A stretch of 64,000 nt of DNA, taken from CAYFPX01 sp964519895 (GTDB lineage: Bacteria > Myxococcota_A > UBA796 > CAJQPC01). Below are positions 44,635 to 53,415 of this stretch, in pieces. The position numbers and the translations under genes are program-made. Location: contig CAZFLE010000027.1 in the NCBI GenBank assembly GCA_964519895.1, positions 1-64,000 on the forward strand, given 5' to 3'. Below the pieces are notes generated by a model, which was not told the DNA's origin, did no database searches, and saw only the letters and a list, made by a program, of their open reading frames with translations. Numbering within the stretch: position 1 is the first letter of the stretch; every line of letters starts with the position of its first letter.

Positions 44635-44800
44635 CCAAAGCCGCTTCCCTCTTCCGCTTGGGGCCCCCAAAGTCCCGCTGGGGGGCCTCACGGCCAGCCA
44701 GATCGCCCCCGAGGCCTGAGTTTGGTGGCCCAAGCGGAAGAAACGCTGGGCTCTACCTCCGCAGGCGGAAGAAAGTGACGGCTCTGTGGGTGCTGCGGCG
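44635..44800 (+). repeat. Dispersed hairpin repeat, copy 2
   Basis: This 166-base copy matches 49281-49446 closely at both ends (CCAAAGCC.CTTCCCTCTTCC at the left, GGCGGAAGA... and GTGCTGCGGCG at the right). It contains perfect 12-bp inverted arms CTTCCGCTTGGG (44651-44662) and CCCAAGCGGAAG (44729-44740), with a 66-base variable loop between them. It lies between the convergent stops at 44606 and 44804. Confidence 0.85.
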
Positions 44801-44803
44801 CAC

Positions 44804-45802
44804 TCAGAATCCCTCTTTGTCCTGGAGCCGCTTGACCCAGTCCGGTGCCACCCACGTCGACTCGTAGCCTTCGTCGATCCGGACCTCCTTGCCTTCGATC
44901 ATGCAGGAGACCTCGAACTCGCTGCGCCAGGCGAACTCCAGGTCTTCCTTGGCAGCGTCCAGGTCCCAGTAGCAGAGCCGGATGTGGTGGATCGGCTTGC
45001 CCCGCAGCGGGCCCAGGCCGTCGCGGTTGTGCAGTCGCAGCCAGCCCAAGTCGCTGATCAGCTTCCAGGTCAGCTTGCGGTCGAGCATCTGGTAGATGAA
45101 CGTGCGGGTCCGCCGGTCGTAGTTGCCGGTGAACTCCTGGAAGGGGTGGGCGTCTCCCCGGTGGAAGAAGATGCCGCCGGCCATCGAGTAGCCCATGAGC
45201 GGGTGGCCCTGGCGGACCTGGCGGACCGCGGCGTGCACGTCGGCGTCCAGGTCGTGGAACTGGACCATCGTCAGGTCCTCGTCGGGCAGGTACACCGTGC
45301 GCCAGGGGCCGTGGTGGAGGAAGCGCCGGGAGACGACCTGTTCGTGGCCGCGGCCGCGGAGGAAGCAGGCCCAGCCGTGGTCGGCGTGGCCCATGCCCCA
45401 GCCGCAGTCCAGGATGTGGAGGGGCTTTCCGAGGTCCTCGAGCCGGCGGGACCAGGTGTGCCGGTACGGAGAGACTCCGACGGCCGTCTCGAACGGTACG
45501 CTCCGAAGCAGTTCGAGGGCGATGGTGGGGGTGACCTGGGCCTGGTTCTTCTCGACATAGAGACAGCGCTGCTTGCCCCAGAGGATGAGCCGCTCGTCCC
45601 CCGGCCCCCAGTAGGCGGCGCTGCTGACGTCAAAGAAGATCCGCTCCGTCCAGTCGCGGTCAACGGTGACCCGCTTGGAGCCGGTGCGGACCCGGTCGGG
45701 CAGGCGGCCGTCAAACCAAGGCCAGGCGGCCAGGGCCGTAAGCGCCGTCTGGGGATCGTCCCCATTCCTCACGGTGAAGACCGCCTCTTCCAGGACAGGC
45801 AT
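44804..45802 (-). CDS. Unknown protein coupled to the DUF4157 gene (candidate immunity or partner protein)
   Basis: This encodes 332 residues from ATG 45802, overlapping the stop of the DUF4157 gene by one base; the ribosome site AAGGAG lies in the end of that gene. I do not recognise a family. It is soluble, without signal or membrane segments, rich in Trp, Arg and Asp, and has repeated aromatic/charged motifs (PYRHTWSRRLEDLG, HADHGWACFLRGRGHE, YDRRTRTFIYQMLDRKL). Position and coupling directly after a toxin-like gene are typical of immunity proteins, but its size is larger than most. Confidence 0.55.
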   Translation of the reverse strand: MPVLEEAVFTVRNGDDPQTALTALAAWPWFDGRLPDRVRTGSKRVTVDRDWTERIFFDVSSAAYWGPGDERLILWGKQRCLYVEKNQAQVTPTIALELLRSVPFETAVGVSPYRHTWSRRLEDLGKPLHILDCGWGMGHADHGWACFLRGRGHEQVVSRRFLHHGPWRTVYLPDEDLTMVQFHDLDADVHAAVRQVRQGHPLMGYSMAGGIFFHRGDAHPFQEFTGNYDRRTRTFIYQMLDRKLTWKLISDLGWLRLHNRDGLGPLRGKPIHHIRLCYWDLDAAKEDLEFAWRSEFEVSCMIEGKEVRIDEGYESTWVAPDWVKRLQDKEGF

Positions 45803-48800
45803 CAGTTCAGCTCCTTCAAGAGATCGAGGTCAACCGCGCTCGGACCTAGCTGGTGCAGGCTTCCCTTGCTGTCATAGATCTCGATGCAAAGGCGGCCATC
45901 AGCTTGCTTCATTGCGGCCTTCAACCTCTCCACCTGCTGCCTCGGCGCCCGCACATCCATGAACGTCACGACCGCCTCCCGCAGCTGCGTCCCATCCACG
46001 ATCAACGGCGGCTTCCCAGCCACCATGCCCACGATGTCCTCGATCTGCTGCATCTCACCCTCCGGCAGTGTCTTGCCCGACTTCACCTCGTGCACCCGCC
46101 CCAGGCCCAGCCGGTCCCCCAGGGACGCCACCGTGGACTGGGGATAGCCCTCGGCCAGCAGCGCCGCCCGCTTGGCGTCGTCCACGGCCACCGACCCGGT
46201 CTGCTGCACGAAGTCCAGCCGGCGGTGCTCCTTGGCCAGCGCGACCTGCTGGCCCCCCAGCTGACCCGGCACCACGCGCACCTGGCCCGCGGGGTCCGTC
46301 AGCTCCGTGGCGGCGTAGAACTTCTCCGAGAGCCGCCCCTTGTCCGACGAGTTGATGCCGTCGGTGACGGCCATCAACAGGCGCTGCCCCTGCTCGGGCG
46401 GCCTGTCCATCAGCCAGGCCAGCACACCGGGCTCCAGCTCGGCCTTGACGTGGCGGCGCAGGACTTCGACCGTCCAGTCCTTGGCCGCCACGTCGCCCAC
46501 GACCCCGCGCAGCGCCTCGAGGGCCTGGGCCTTGCCGTCCTTGTCCACGTAGGTGCAGAACATGTCCAGGTAGCGGCGCAGGCTGTCGCTCTCCGAGAGC
46601 AGCTCCCCCAGCACCCGATCCACCGGCGTGCCAGCCAGGACTCGGGCCCGCGACGCGCCCTTGGCCGTGGGCGTGAACACGTTCAGGTGGTCCGCCGCGA
46701 CACGCCCCACCTCCGGGTCCTGGTCGCCGGGGTCCTCCATCTTCAGCGCGTGCCACTCGGTCCGCTGCCCGACCCACCCCCGGCCGCTCTTGACCTCGGT
46801 CAGCCCGTCCCGAAGGCGGACCTCGGCCAGCTCCAGGTCCACCAGCTCGGTCTCGAGGGACGCCTGCAGCCCTTCGGCCAGCCCGGTCTGACCGAGCACG
46901 TCCCGCCGGGCCTGCTGGAGCAGCAGGACCTTGTCGATCTCGGCCTGGAGCTCCCTGGCACCCTGCAGGGCCTGGGGGTCCGCCCCCTGCATCCAGGCGG
47001 TCAGGTCGTGCCACAGGACCCGCACCCGACCCACGACGCCCTCGTAGCGACGGGCCAGGGCCACGGTCTCGGCGTGCAGCTTGACGTCGGCCACGGTCGC
47101 GGCGGCGCCCAGGCGCACCCGGGTGGCCTCGCCCGGCCCCGGGAACAGGACCCGGATGTCCCGGGGGCCGAGGGCTTCGTCCAGCTCCACGGCCACGCCC
47201 AGGAACTTGCGGAGCTCGTCGAGATCGTCGGGCCCGACGATGCGCTGCAGGTCGGCCAGCAGAGCGGCTCGGGCCGCCACGGCCTGCTTTGCAGTCTCTG
47301 CGGACTTGACGGCCGCTGCGCAGCCGGCGAGCTCGAGCCCGCTCAGGGCGACCTCCAGGCCTGCCCAGAACAGCGCCTCCTGGGCCTCGCCGCCGTCGAC
47401 CATGGCCTGGTCGGGGTCCAGGTGGGCCTGGGCGAGCAACAGGGTGTCCAGCGCTTCCTCCATGTTCACCAGGCCGTCGCCCACCCCCAGGGCCGCCGAA
47501 CCCACCTGCGCCGCCGTCGCGAGCCCCCCCGTGAGGAAGGTGCTGGCGCAGAACAGGCCCACGGCCACACCCCCGACCACGAGGTCCTCGCGGCGCTCGG
47601 CGGCCTGGTGCTCCTGGACCACCCGGCGGCCGACCGCGCCCATGAGCGAGTCCCCCAGCTCCCCCAGCAGCGGGGCCACGACCTGGTCCAGGTCCAGGAC
47701 CTCGATGTCCCCGGAGCGCACACCGGCGCGGGCCTGGAAGAGTGCTTCGAGCACCTGGGTGATGTGGGTGCCCAGGACCTGCAGCGCCGTCTCGTCGTCC
47801 AGACCCTCGAGAGACGAGCGGTAGCTGTCGTCGGTCACCGCCTCGAGCTGGGCCCGGTCCGGGGCACCCGAGTCGTCCACGAAGCGGGCCGCCTCGGGGT
47901 GTCGTTGGAGCAGACGTCCCTGGGCGGCGAGCAGGGCCGCGAGGGTTGTGGTGACCTGGCGAGTCCGCGCGGTCAGAGCCGACAGCGCCTCGGCCTGCCA
48001 TTGGGAGCCCTCGGCGGCAAAGGCGGCGGCCAGCGCCGCCCGGCTGTCCCCGAGGGCCACCAGGACCTGGACCTGGTGGGCACCCAGGGTGCGGTAGGCC
48101 ACCAGCTCGTCGACAACCCCTCGCAGAGTCGCCAGCTCGGCTGCGGCGCCAGCGCCCTCGTAGCGGGGCTGGACCTCGCTCCGGAGAGAGTGCTCGTTGG
48201 CGGTGAGGTTGATCAGGACCCGCCGGGAGACGAACGCGACGAAGCGCTCCTCGAGCCGACTCCCGCGGGCGGCCTGGGCCCGGTCCTCGGCGTTCATCAC
48301 GGGCCACAGGACCTCGAGGGCCTGGACGTAGACGTCGCTGTCGGTGGCCTCGCGCCAGAAGTCCTCTTCGAGGCGACGACCAAAGTGCTGCTGGTAGGCA
48401 GTCCGAGTGGCCGGCCCACCCCGCCTCAAGGCCTCCAGGCCGGCCTGAGGGTCCGGGTCGAACACCGAGTTGAGCGCGTGCCAGACGTCGATGGCTTCGG
48501 AGCCCGGCAAGGCATCGCGCATGGCGGCGGCGTCGAGGGGCTGAGAGACCTGGAAGGGCAGGCCCCGAGCGAGCTGACTCGCGGCATGGGACGCCTCGCG
48601 CTCGGCCGGACTGTCCACCCGGCTCAGCGGGGCTTGTTCCTGGGCGCCGACCAGCCGCCGCTGGGCCACGTGGGCCAGCTCGTGGGCGACGGTCTCGCGG
48701 TCGACGTGGCGGCTGCCGAAGACGGCCTGGTCCCGGGAGCCGTCGCGACGGGCGACGGCGCGAGCGCCCTGGTCGCCGGCGCCGGTCGTGCGCACGTCCA

Positions 48801-49170
48801 CGTTGGAGAGGTCGACGCCCAGCAGCTCGGAGAACTCGGCCAGGACCTCGTCCCGGGTCGGGTCGACCCGATCCGACGACGACAGGCCGCACCGCTCTCG
48901 GGTCCAGGACATCGGGCCCTTCCAGGGCAGCAGCTCGACCACGTCCCAACCCGCTCGTGCACGCTCGAGCAGCGCGAGCAGGTGCGCAGAAGTGGGGTCC
49001 GACCGCTCGCCACGGAGCAGCGCCTGCAGGCCCCGGTTGCCTAAGTGCTGCTGGAGCTCGTCCTGGAGCCGCGCGGCGGGATGCCGGTCCCGCTGGGCAG
49101 TCGGCTGCTCCCGCTTGGGCTGGCGCAGGTGCGCAAGCTCGCGTGCCTGAGGGAGGTCTCGGTCGGACAT
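45802..49170 (-). CDS. DUF4157 protein with possible PD-(D/E)xK nuclease C-terminus (toxin-like)
   Basis: This encodes 1122 residues with no signal peptide. The DUF4157 domain (~110-173) has a pseudo- or active HExxH, VAHELAHVAQ (163-167), as in proteins carried by extracellular contractile injection systems. A long helical middle follows, with a hydrophobic Gly/Ala-rich stretch at ~530-566 (VVGGVAVGLFCASTFLTGG) that could be a membrane-insertion or pre-toxin helix. Near the C-terminus, VHEVKSGKTL (Glu1028-x-Lys1030), followed by QQIEDIV, matches the ExK core and helix of restriction-endonuclease-fold toxins (Tox-REase type). No injection-system genes are in the window. The nuclease call is an inference. 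Confidence 0.7.
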   Translation of the reverse strand: MSDRDLPQARELAHLRQPKREQPTAQRDRHPAARLQDELQQHLGNRGLQALLRGERSDPTSAHLLALLERARAGWDVVELLPWKGPMSWTRERCGLSSSDRVDPTRDEVLAEFSELLGVDLSNVDVRTTGAGDQGARAVARRDGSRDQAVFGSRHVDRETVAHELAHVAQRRLVGAQEQAPLSRVDSPAEREASHAASQLARGLPFQVSQPLDAAAMRDALPGSEAIDVWHALNSVFDPDPQAGLEALRRGGPATRTAYQQHFGRRLEEDFWREATDSDVYVQALEVLWPVMNAEDRAQAARGSRLEERFVAFVSRRVLINLTANEHSLRSEVQPRYEGAGAAAELATLRGVVDELVAYRTLGAHQVQVLVALGDSRAALAAAFAAEGSQWQAEALSALTARTRQVTTTLAALLAAQGRLLQRHPEAARFVDDSGAPDRAQLEAVTDDSYRSSLEGLDDETALQVLGTHITQVLEALFQARAGVRSGDIEVLDLDQVVAPLLGELGDSLMGAVGRRVVQEHQAAERREDLVVGGVAVGLFCASTFLTGGLATAAQVGSAALGVGDGLVNMEEALDTLLLAQAHLDPDQAMVDGGEAQEALFWAGLEVALSGLELAGCAAAVKSAETAKQAVAARAALLADLQRIVGPDDLDELRKFLGVAVELDEALGPRDIRVLFPGPGEATRVRLGAAATVADVKLHAETVALARRYEGVVGRVRVLWHDLTAWMQGADPQALQGARELQAEIDKVLLLQQARRDVLGQTGLAEGLQASLETELVDLELAEVRLRDGLTEVKSGRGWVGQRTEWHALKMEDPGDQDPEVGRVAADHLNVFTPTAKGASRARVLAGTPVDRVLGELLSESDSLRRYLDMFCTYVDKDGKAQALEALRGVVGDVAAKDWTVEVLRRHVKAELEPGVLAWLMDRPPEQGQRLLMAVTDGINSSDKGRLSEKFYAATELTDPAGQVRVVPGQLGGQQVALAKEHRRLDFVQQTGSVAVDDAKRAALLAEGYPQSTVASLGDRLGLGRVHEVKSGKTLPEGEMQQIEDIVGMVAGKPPLIVDGTQLREAVVTFMDVRAPRQQVERLKAAMKQADGRLCIEIYDSKGSLHQLGPSAVDLDLLKELN

Positions 49171-49280
49171 GCCCCGGGCCCTGGCAAGGGCCGGACCAGG
49201 TGCTCGATCGCCACGCCGGGCGGATCGGTGTCAGCGGGGGTGGCGACTGACCGTCGGGGGTGTCCATGGGTCGGCACCCT

Positions 49281-49446
49281 CCAAAGCCCCTTCCCTCTTC
49301 CGCTTGGGGGCCACTGCAGCCCTGCTGGGGGCGAAACGGGCATCAAATTGCCCTCTTGGGCCTGAATTGTCAGCCCAAGCGGAAGAAACGAGGGGCTCTA
49401 CCTCAACAGGCGGAAGATACGGGCGGCTCTGGAGGTGCTGCGGCGG
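49281..49446 (+). repeat. Dispersed hairpin repeat, copy 3
   Basis: This 166-base copy has the perfect arms CTTCCGCTTGGG (49297-49308) and CCCAAGCGGAAG (49374-49385) around a 65-base variable loop, then GAAACGAGGGGCTCTACCTC and CAGGCGGAAGA. It lies between the toxin-like gene start (49170) and the end of the next minus-strand gene (49464), that is at the 3' end of that gene. Confidence 0.85.
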
Positions 49447-49463
49447 CCACGGGCCCCGGAGCG

Positions 49464-50126
49464 CTAGCGCGCGTCGTGGCCGTCGAACAGGCCGTTCAGG
49501 AACTCGTGGCTGTAGCTGCCGGGCTGGCCGATGATCATCATGTGGCCGTCCAGTCCGGCCTGGAAGCCGCCGTCGTAGTCGTTGGCGACCGTGACGATCG
49601 GCGCGGCCCCCCCGACCTCGCCCGCGTCCCAGCGGGCCTGTGCCTCCTGGAGGCTCTGCCAGGAGCCGCCGGCGTGCTCCGGCGGGGCCACGTGGACGGT
49701 GGGCCCCTCGGGCTCGAAGGTCACCGGCGGTGGCGGCTCGGGCTCTGGCGTCGGGGCCACCCCAAGGCGCTCCTGGGCGGTCTCCAGCGCCGCTGCCAGC
49801 TCGTCGGCGGTGGACACCTCGGCAAAGGACCCGATCAGGTCCCGCGCGAAGTCGTCGAGGGGCCCACCCAGCTCGTCGGGGATGTCGTCCAGCATGTGCG
49901 CGGCCAGGTTGCGCACGACCTCCACGTCGCCGCTCTGGGCGGCGACGAGCAGGACTTCGAGCATCACTCCCAGATCGTGCTCGGCCAGGGTGGCTTCCGC
50001 CCCGAGCAAGCTCTCCAGCGCTCCAGGCCCACTGTCGACCAGGGTGCGCATCTCCAGGGTCAGGTCCGACGCCGACAGGCACGGGGAGGCTTGGGCGGTG
50101 AACAGGGTCAGGAGCAGGAGGGTCAT
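49464..50126 (-). CDS. Exported protein of unknown function
   Basis: This encodes 220 residues. The signal is ~1-13 (MTLLLLTLFTAQASP). Residues ~20-125 are helical and acidic, a Pro/Glu linker (PTPEPEPPPPVTFEPEGP, ~125-143) follows, and the C-terminal ~75 residues (APIVTVANDYDGGFQAGLDGHMMIIGQPG) contain a segment with alternating strands. I do not recognise the family. It is separated from the toxin-like gene by the hairpin repeat. Confidence 0.6.
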   Translation of the reverse strand: MTLLLLTLFTAQASPCLSASDLTLEMRTLVDSGPGALESLLGAEATLAEHDLGVMLEVLLVAAQSGDVEVVRNLAAHMLDDIPDELGGPLDDFARDLIGSFAEVSTADELAAALETAQERLGVAPTPEPEPPPPVTFEPEGPTVHVAPPEHAGGSWQSLQEAQARWDAGEVGGAAPIVTVANDYDGGFQAGLDGHMMIIGQPGSYSHEFLNGLFDGHDAR

Positions 50127-50225
50127 GGCGGTCTCCGGTCGGGGCCGCCCGCTTTTTGCCTCCGGGTGCGCTCCGGGACGATTGCAGCGGGATTGAAAGC
50201 GCCGCCGCTACGTCAAGACCCCCAG

Positions 50226-51392
50226 TCAGGCCGACTGGTAGAGCTTGGTCAGCACGAATTCCTGGTGCCCCAGCACCTCGGCCGCCGTGAGCCGCCCGTT
50301 CGCCGTGCGCACGGTCATGTCGATCAGCTGGTCCCCGGCCTGGTCCATCGTGAGCTGGCGCTGGAGCAGGCCCGACACGTCGAGATCGATGTGCTCAGCC
50401 ATCTCCCGGGCGGTGCGGGGGTTCGCCGTGAGCTTGATCACCGGCATGATCGGGTGGCCCACCACGTTGCCCTGGCCCGTCGGGAACAGGTGCACCGCGA
50501 ACCCCGCGGCCGCTTGCAGGGTCACGCACTCCGCCGCCGCCGAGCTGGTGTCCATGAAGTACAGGCCCGGGCCGCCAGTGGGGGTCTCGGCGGGCTCCAG
50601 CACGTCGATGAACGTGGCCTTCTTGCCGATCTTCTGCAGGTTGCCAAAGGCCTTTTCCTCGATGGTGGACAGCCCGCCCAGGATGTTGCCCTTGGTCGGC
50701 TGGCTGTCGGACAGATCGTCGGTCTTGTGCCGCAGGATCATGTCGTTGTAGCGGTTCCAGGTGTCCAGGAACTTCTGGGCCACCTGGGGGGTGGCGGCCC
50801 GGCTGGCGCAGACCTGTTCGGCACCGGTGATCTCGCTGGTCTCGCCGAAGCAGACCGTGGACCCGTGAGGCACGAGCTTGTCGACCAGGTCGCCGACGGT
50901 GGGGTTGGACGCCAGGCCGCTGGTGGTGTCGGACTCGCCGCACTTCACCGCGATCTGGAGCTCGCTCAGGTCACACTCGGTGCGCTGCAGCTCGCTGGCG
51001 GCGTGCACGAAGTCCTTGGCCACCCGACTGGCCCGCGCCACGGTGTCGATCTGGCCGTGCCGCTCGATGGACAGTCCGGCCACGGGCTTGCCGGTGGCGG
51101 CGATGCCGTCGACCACCCGCTGGGTCCAGCCGGGCTCGATGCCGATGACCACCACCGCCGCGACGTTGGGGTTGGCCCCGGTGCCGATGAGGGTGCGGAA
51201 GAACAGCTGCAGGTCGGCGCCGAACTGCAGTCGCCCGTAGGGGTGGGGGATGGCCAGGGTGCCCTTGATGTGGGCGGCGACGGCTTCTGCGCTGGCGTTG
51301 GAGATGTCGTCCAGAGGCAGGATGACCACGTGGTTGCGAATGCCGACCCGACCGTTTTCCCGGCGATAGCCCCAGAAGGTTCCAGCGGACAT
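50226..51392 (-). CDS. suyB: UxaA family lyase large subunit, SuyB-like (sulfolactate sulfo-lyase beta)
   Basis: This encodes 388 residues from ATG 51392, two bases after the small-subunit stop. The family comprises altronate/galactarate dehydratase large subunits and SuyB. Typical are GYRRENGRVGIRNHVVILPLDD (~5-26), the conserved Cys region AVKCGESDTTSG (~148-159), GSTVCFGETSEITGAE (~180) and GQGNVVGHPIMPVIKLTANP (~330-349). A separate small subunit, together with HpsN-like and dehydrogenase partners, favours (2R)-sulfolactate sulfo-lyase, which splits sulfolactate into pyruvate and sulfite. Altronate- or galactarate-type dehydration is the alternative. Confidence 0.7.
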   Translation of the reverse strand: MSAGTFWGYRRENGRVGIRNHVVILPLDDISNASAEAVAAHIKGTLAIPHPYGRLQFGADLQLFFRTLIGTGANPNVAAVVVIGIEPGWTQRVVDGIAATGKPVAGLSIERHGQIDTVARASRVAKDFVHAASELQRTECDLSELQIAVKCGESDTTSGLASNPTVGDLVDKLVPHGSTVCFGETSEITGAEQVCASRAATPQVAQKFLDTWNRYNDMILRHKTDDLSDSQPTKGNILGGLSTIEEKAFGNLQKIGKKATFIDVLEPAETPTGGPGLYFMDTSSAAAECVTLQAAAGFAVHLFPTGQGNVVGHPIMPVIKLTANPRTAREMAEHIDLDVSGLLQRQLTMDQAGDQLIDMTVRTANGRLTAAEVLGHQEFVLTKLYQSA

Positions 51393-51394
51393 GC

Positions 51395-51676
51395 TCACCA
51401 CCTCTTGGTCTTGATGTTGTGCACGTGCACGTGGCCGCCCGGGGCGACGTCGGCGACCGCGCGACCGATGTCGTGGCCGTACTTCACGATGGTGTCGCCG
51501 GAGATGATGACCCCCAGGGCCAGCTTGTGACCGATGGGGATGGGGTCGAGCACGGCGATGGTCAGGGTCTCGTCGGTGTCCATCACCCAGCCGGTGAGGG
51601 TGGCGCCGGCTTCGACGCCTTCGACCACCACAACCCCGACGGTGTCGGTGTGATCGTGGACCAGGAAGTGGGTCAT
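51395..51676 (-). CDS. suyA: SAF-domain small subunit, SuyA-like (sulfolactate sulfo-lyase alpha)
   Basis: This encodes 93 residues, the whole being one SAF domain. It shows VVVVEGVEAG, then DPIPIGHKLAL, GDTIVKYGHDIG and HVHVHNIKTKRW, the usual pattern of the UxaA small subunit. In altronate and galactarate dehydratases the SAF domain is commonly the N-terminal part of one longer polypeptide; the separate form is usual for SuyA. Its start overlaps the preceding stop by ATGA and its stop is two bases from the SuyB start. Confidence 0.75.
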   Translation of the reverse strand: MTHFLVHDHTDTVGVVVVEGVEAGATLTGWVMDTDETLTIAVLDPIPIGHKLALGVIISGDTIVKYGHDIGRAVADVAPGGHVHVHNIKTKRW

Positions 51677-52680
51677 GGGGGCTCCGGGAGGCGGGGGGTC
51701 AGGACGACCTTGGCGGCGGCGACCCTACCCGCATGCAGATCGGCAAAGGCGGTCGGACCGTCGGCCAGGCGGCGTTCTTCCACCCAGTCCAGGGCTCCGA
51801 GGTCGCCCGACGCCAGGGCCTGCACCGCTGCTCGCAGGTCGAGGGGGGTGTAGGTGTAGCAGCCGACAAAGGTGATCTCGGCCAGGGTCAGCCGGCGCAC
51901 GTCGAGCCCGCCGGTGTCGTGCATCAGCCCGATGTGCGCGATGGTGCCGCCGGCCCGGACCGCGGCGCTGGCCGCCGCGCGGGTCATGGTGCCGCCGACG
52001 GCGTCGACCACCAGATCGTAGTGGTTCGACGCGGCGGCCGCGACTGCAGGATCCAGGGTCTGGAGGCCCGGCTGGGCCCCCGCCGACGCCCGGCGCCCGG
52101 CGTGGGTCTCGGCGACCGTGACGTCGCGGCAGCCCTGGGCTCGCAGCAAGAGCGCGGCGAGCAGGCCCACGCTGCCCGCACCGATGACCAGCGCTCGGCC
52201 TTCGTGGACCGGCCGGTGCAGGCTGCGTGCGGCCAGCCCCAGCGCGTGCACCGAGGTGGCACAGGGCTCGGTCAGGGCGGCGTGGGCGGCGTCGAGTCCG
52301 GCGGGCACCGGGATCAAGTTCCGCTCCGGCAGCCGGATGCGCTCGGCAAAGGCCCCCGGACGGGCCATGCCGATGAGCACACGCTTCGGACACAGGTTCG
52401 AGCGGCCCTGGAGGCAGGACGTGCAGTGGCCACAGGTGACCAGCGGGTTCAGCACCACTCGGCTCCCCGGCGCCGCGCCCTGGAGTACGGTCCCGCAGGC
52501 CTCGTGGCCCAGGATGAGCGGCGGGGCCCGCCGGGGATCGTGGCCCAGGTAGCCGTGCATGTCCGAGCCGCAGATGCCCACGGCGTCGATGCGGATCAGG
52601 GCTTCGCCGTCCCGGGCCGGCGGCTCCGGCTCGTCGCGCCAGGCCAGGGTCTCAGGAGCGGTGTAGACGAGTGCCTTCAT
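51673..52680 (-). CDS. Zinc-dependent alcohol dehydrogenase (candidate sulfopropanediol 2-dehydrogenase)
   Basis: This encodes 335 residues of the MDR superfamily, zinc branch. The catalytic zinc ligands are in GICGSDMHGYLG (~36-47) and GHEACG (~58-63), and the structural zinc is bound by CGHCTSCLQGRSNLC (four cysteines, ~83-97). The Rossmann motif is VIGAGSVGLLA (~165-175). In the described pathway for 2,3-dihydroxypropane-1-sulfonate, two dehydrogenases (HpsO and HpsP) interconvert the enantiomers; this gene and the next-upstream SDR are the candidates. Which is which cannot be said. Coupled by ATGA on both sides. Confidence 0.75.
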   Translation of the reverse strand: MKALVYTAPETLAWRDEPEPPARDGEALIRIDAVGICGSDMHGYLGHDPRRAPPLILGHEACGTVLQGAAPGSRVVLNPLVTCGHCTSCLQGRSNLCPKRVLIGMARPGAFAERIRLPERNLIPVPAGLDAAHAALTEPCATSVHALGLAARSLHRPVHEGRALVIGAGSVGLLAALLLRAQGCRDVTVAETHAGRRASAGAQPGLQTLDPAVAAAASNHYDLVVDAVGGTMTRAAASAAVRAGGTIAHIGLMHDTGGLDVRRLTLAEITFVGCYTYTPLDLRAAVQALASGDLGALDWVEERRLADGPTAFADLHAGRVAAAKVVLTPRLPEPP

Positions 52681-53414
52681 CGTGCGCTGAAGCCTCCATC
52701 GACGTGCAGGATCTGCCCGGTGACGTATGCCGAAGCGTCACTGCACAAGAACACGGCGGGGCCGTGGAGATCGGCGAGCTCGCCGTTCCGGCCGAGGCAG
52801 GTCCGGCCCGCCAGGGCACCCCAGGCGTCAGGGTCCGCGACCAGGGGGGCGGTGAGCTCGGTGGGGAAGAAGCCCGGGGCGATGGCGTTGACCGTGATGC
52901 CGTCGGAGCCCCACTCCAGCGCCATGGCCCGGGTGAGCTGGGCGATGCCGCCCTTGCTGGCGCCGTAGGGCATGCCGTGCTGAAAGGCCCGGGACGACTG
53001 CAGCGAAGCGATGAGCAGCACCCGTCCCCAAGACCGCCGGCGCATCGCTGGCACCAGGGCTCGGGTCAGCAGGAAGGGCGCGGTCAGGTTCAGCGACAGC
53101 GTGCGCTCCCAGTCCATCTCGCTCAGGCCCGAAGCCGGCCGGCGGGGATTGACCCCAGCGGCGTGCACGACGATGTCGGGGGGGCCAAAGGGCGCCGAGA
53201 CCCGGGGGACGGCCTGGGCCAGGGCCTGCCGGTCCAGGAGATCACAGGTCACGGCAGCGCCGTCGATCCCGGCTGCCACCTCCTCGAGTTGTTCCGCACG
53301 CCGAGCCAGCACCACGACGCGGGCCCCGGCTCCCGCCAGCGCCTCGGCCACGGCGGCGCCGAGGCCGGCGCTGGCCCCTGTGACCAGGGCCACCCGACCG
53401 TTCAGCTCACCCAC
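52677..53414 (-). CDS. Short-chain dehydrogenase/reductase (sulfonate operon)
   Basis: This encodes 245 residues from GTG 53414, one base after the HpsN-like stop. Classical SDR motifs are VTGASAGLG (cofactor), HAAGVN (for the usual NAAG), the catalytic Ser in IASLQSS, and YGASKGG (Tyr-x-x-x-Lys). A short extra stretch upstream in the frame is not used. It presumably acts on a hydroxyl group of the pathway substrate or on its enantiomer, using NAD(P). The C-terminal VTGQILHVDGGF is the usual SDR ending. Confidence 0.8.
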   Translation of the reverse strand: MGELNGRVALVTGASAGLGAAVAEALAGAGARVVVLARRAEQLEEVAAGIDGAAVTCDLLDRQALAQAVPRVSAPFGPPDIVVHAAGVNPRRPASGLSEMDWERTLSLNLTAPFLLTRALVPAMRRRSWGRVLLIASLQSSRAFQHGMPYGASKGGIAQLTRAMALEWGSDGITVNAIAPGFFPTELTAPLVADPDAWGALAGRTCLGRNGELADLHGPAVFLCSDASAYVTGQILHVDGGFSAR

Positions 53415-53415
53415 G

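Noticed and set aside
45853..49044. A 1063-residue plus-strand open frame opposite the DUF4157 gene
   Set aside because: Shadow of a GC-rich gene on the other strand; composition is Leu/Gly/Arg/His-rich without domain motifs.
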